Source: Massiliimalia sp964370215
GTDB lineage: Bacteria; Bacillota; Clostridia; Oscillospirales; Ruminococcaceae
Length of the DNA stretch: 64,000 bases
Assembly (NCBI GenBank): GCA_964370215.1
Contig: CAYJIM010000006.1
Coordinates: forward strand, 13,492 to 77,491
Direction of reading: 5' to 3'
In this document: piece by piece, positions 61,887 to 64,000 of the stretch
Numbering within the stretch: the first letter of the stretch is position 1
Layout of the letters: every line of letters begins with the position of its first letter
Position numbers and translations under genes: made by a program
The notes under the pieces: generated by a model
Database searches by the model: none
Told to the model about the DNA's origin: nothing
What the model saw: only the letters and a program-made list of their open reading frames with translations

Positions 61887-63797
61887 CTATTTCGTCCTTC
61901 TCACACGGATGGTGAGGAGGATGCCGGCAAGGGCTAGGGTGGAGACTAATACCAACATTCCTGTCATGCCACTGTCGCCGGTATCGGGGCCTACCAACGG
62001 GGTGGAGGAGGTACTGCCCGAAACGGTGCCCGATGGGGTGGATGTGGTTGCCACTATTGTAAAGGTCGTACTTGCCGTACCATTTTCCGATACAATATCA
62101 AGGCTATGTTGTCCCGTTTGAAGTGTCTGTAAATATGTCGCTGACAAGGTCACAACCGTGCTCCCCTCTCCAACGCCATAGTGGCTTTTTGCCACTTCCT
62201 TGCCATCTACCAACAAGGTTACAAATTCTACAAAAGGTGCTGTTGATTTAAAAGTTGCCGATTGTCCCATTTGGATTTTCTGATTCATCCCCTCAATGAT
62301 TATCGGTGCCGGAATTGGAATGTGTTGCAAAGCCGCAATCGCATCTTTAATAGCTTTGGCATATCCATCTACAATCGCCTGTTCGGTGATGTTTTTATCG
62401 CGAACTACTGCTTGAATTGCGGTAGTTACTTCTGTGAAATTCGTATAATCAGATGGATTTAGTGTATTTGCAGTCGCAATCGCATTGTCTACTTCTGTAT
62501 AATCCGCCGGTTTATATTGAAGTGCCGCAATCGCATCGTTGATCGCCTTGGCGTAACCATTCACCTCCGCTTGCTCCGCAACAGTTTTCCTATACACTAC
62601 TGCATCTACAGCATTCGTCACCGCTTCGACGCTAACATAATATGCCGTATGCAATGCCTGTGCCTTAGCAACTGCTTGATTGACCGCCGTGTAGTCTGCC
62701 GGCGCAGTTTTTAACAGCGGGAAAGCAGTTCCTTGTGCAAATGCTTCTCCCAATAAACCATTGACCGTGCCATCTTGAAATTCAGTTTCTGTTTTCTCTT
62801 CTGCTGTTCCCATCTCTTCAGTCACTGACAACCCGCCATAATAGCAGTTGGTTGTTTTTATTGTACTCTTCCCGTGAAGGTAGCCGGAAAATCCACCTGT
62901 TCTTTCAAAAGCCGCTAAATTATCTGCACCAATGACAACAGCAGTATGATAAAGATAACTGTTTGTGACGTCCAACACACCAACGGTCGTAGCACCACAA
63001 AAGCCACCGGAAACGGCACTACCGTTGACCTTGAGTGTCGATGCTGTTACCGTTGATTCTGCCACATAGCAGTTCGTAAAGGTAGATGGACCTGCATAAT
63101 CTGCATCTAATTCTCCCACAAATCCACCGGCATAGGCTTGCGATGTAACGCGGGTGTTGACCACACCGCAATTGGTCACTGTTGTGCCCGTGCCATAGCC
63201 GATCAAACCACCGGCACTATTGTTGTTTGATTCACGACGACTTTCCACCACGGAATCCCCCACAAAACAATTGTCAATGGTACTTCCGTAAGTAACTGCC
63301 GCCAATCCACCGGCATACGCATAATTTTTTTGACCGGTTGCGACAACATTCGCATTCACAACTTGTAGGTTGCGAATAGATCCAAACGCCGACCAACCAA
63401 ATATGCCGGCCGTTGCATAGCCATCGGCGTCTATTTTACCGGTGGACGTGATATTTTTTATAGCAAAGTTGTCTCCATCATAATGGCCGGCGAAGTAAAA
63501 CGACCCCGAATAGCCAATCGGATCCCACGAAGAAAAAGCCGAAAGATCGAGATCGGCGGTTTGTTTAAAGTAATGATCTTGATAATTCGCAGTCCCGCTG
63601 TTGACTGTGTCGGCAAGTACTTTCAAGTCTTCTGCTGTCGAGATGAAATAAGGATCTGTTTGTGTTCCACTTCCTCCACTAAATGTAGGTAGCTCTGCCG
63701 CATAGGTTGTGACACCGCTCATCGGCAGTATCCCCACCATCATCATAAGAGCAAGTAATCCTGATAGAATTTTACTTTTCAGTTTCATCTTTTTCAT
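61887..63797 (-). CDS. Surface protein with GLUG-like repeats, FIVAR-like repeats and sortase-type tail
   Basis: A 636-residue exported protein. A signal peptide (about 1-34, LLALMMMVGILPMSGVTTYA) leads to a beta-helix-like region (about 38-330) with GLUG-type units such as AGGLAAVTYGSTIDNC, AGGLIGYGTGTTVTNC and GGFVGELDADY. Two to three helical FIVAR-like repeats follow (about 370-500, PADYTEVDNAIATAN and YAKAIKDAIAALQ), then an Ig-like domain and a Ser/Thr-rich linker. The tail PLVGPDTGDSG, a hydrophobic helix (MLVLVSTLALAGILLTI) and RVRRTK resembles sortase signals of the P-x-T-G-D type. Likely a wall-anchored adhesin or glycan-binding protein. AGGAGGACTT precedes the ATG. Confidence 0.87.
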   Translation of the reverse strand: MKKMKLKSKILSGLLALMMMVGILPMSGVTTYAAELPTFSGGSGTQTDPYFISTAEDLKVLADTVNSGTANYQDHYFKQTADLDLSAFSSWDPIGYSGSFYFAGHYDGDNFAIKNITSTGKIDADGYATAGIFGWSAFGSIRNLQVVNANVVATGQKNYAYAGGLAAVTYGSTIDNCFVGDSVVESRRESNNNSAGGLIGYGTGTTVTNCGVVNTRVTSQAYAGGFVGELDADYAGPSTFTNCYVAESTVTASTLKVNGSAVSGGFCGATTVGVLDVTNSYLYHTAVVIGADNLAAFERTGGFSGYLHGKSTIKTTNCYYGGLSVTEEMGTAEEKTETEFQDGTVNGLLGEAFAQGTAFPLLKTAPADYTAVNQAVAKAQALHTAYYVSVEAVTNAVDAVVYRKTVAEQAEVNGYAKAINDAIAALQYKPADYTEVDNAIATANTLNPSDYTNFTEVTTAIQAVVRDKNITEQAIVDGYAKAIKDAIAALQHIPIPAPIIIEGMNQKIQMGQSATFKSTAPFVEFVTLLVDGKEVAKSHYGVGEGSTVVTLSATYLQTLQTGQHSLDIVSENGTASTTFTIVATTSTPSGTVSGSTSSTPLVGPDTGDSGMTGMLVLVSTLALAGILLTIRVRRTK

Positions 63798-63859
63798 AAG
63801 TCCTCCTAATTTTTTATTTTCTATATCAAGACGGTTGATCCGTCAAAAGTAAAAAACGC

Positions 63860-63903
63860 AAAAAAAGACTATCGCTAAACCCCGTAAGGGTATAACGATA
63901 GCC
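63860..63903 (-). terminator. Strong hairpin with T tract upstream of the surface protein gene
   Basis: On the reverse strand a 16-bp stem with two wobbles and one mismatch (GGCTATCGTTA...TAGCGATAGTC) around TTAC is followed by TTTTTTT. It either ends an upstream gene beyond the window or is a leader attenuator of the gene at 63797, about 60 bases downstream. Confidence 0.75.
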
Positions 63904-63945
63904 TTTGATATGTAACTGTTTTCTAACTAAAGATTGACAGGACAA

Positions 63946-64000
<55 letters not shown>

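Noticed and set aside
63798..63945. Cyclic-di-GMP riboswitch upstream of the surface protein gene
   Set aside because: Such switches often precede adhesin genes, but neither the conserved GNRA-tetraloop receptor sequence nor the 3' aptamer end is present in the visible part.

Overview
The window looks like chromosomal DNA of an anaerobic member of the Bacillota, probably class Clostridia, and most likely a metagenome-assembled scaffold. Four things point there: near-consensus sigma-A promoters with strong purine-rich ribosome binding sites; a gdpP-rplI-dnaB cluster; a GlpP-controlled glycerol cluster with DUF1667 and BFD-type oxidoreductases; and the NifU-like/GGGtGRT gene pair. The species cannot be named. 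No rRNA, tRNA, CRISPR array, insertion sequence or prophage was seen.

Layout. 1-2.4 kb: NADP-type glutamate dehydrogenase (cut by the window edge) and a UROD-like orphan. 2.8-8.3 kb: glycerol 3-phosphate catabolism (glpP, glpK, flavoprotein dehydrogenase, FAD oxidoreductase, DUF1667) behind a terminator-containing leader. 8.7-17 kb: zinc-ribbon protein, sigma factor, B12-binding radical SAM protein, uvrC, HD hydrolase and two tandem MFS paralogues. 17.2-26.5 kb: one reverse-strand gene for a secreted protein of about 3,020 residues with leucine-rich repeats, six FN3 domains, PKD, a lipase-like GHSRG domain and a C-terminal membrane anchor. 26.6-37 kb: housekeeping genes gdpP-rplI-dnaB-tilS-hpt-ftsH, with RNase J upstream. 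37.1-47.1 kb: glyQS, a Dabb protein, a repeat-rich lipoprotein, a lone type IV pilin-like protein, secA, queT behind a preQ1-I riboswitch, alkaline phosphatase and enolase. 47.6-49.7 kb: a small membrane peptide and the NifU-like/GGGtGRT pair. 49.7-61.5 kb: an arabinoside-utilisation locus (GH3, AraC regulator, beta-phosphoglucomutase, ABC importer, GH51, ArsR-like regulator, GH127). 61.9-63.8 kb: a surface protein with a sortase-like tail, ending next to a (TTGC)n tract.

Two points need attention. First, all three 100-N gaps (17470, 39200, 58320) are flanked by perfect 55-base duplications. Removing one copy plus the Ns (155 bases) restores the reading frame in the giant protein and in the lipoprotein, so the gaps look like assembler overlap artefacts rather than missing sequence. 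Second, four intergenic regions (2.4-2.85, 8.3-8.76, 47.1-47.5 and 61.5-61.85 kb) are mosaics of the same hairpin modules in both orientations. Five copies of one module show compensatory base changes in two stems, so the fold appears to be under selection. This repeat family is the best candidate here for an undescribed element.

How the genes fit together. The arabinoside locus would import and trim arabinose-containing oligosaccharides: a binding protein and two permeases lacking an ATPase gene here, GH51 for alpha-L-arabinofuranosides and GH127 for beta-L-arabinofuranosides, with two different regulators. The glp cluster converts glycerol to dihydroxyacetone phosphate. The two large surface proteins suggest a cell that attaches to or feeds on external material.
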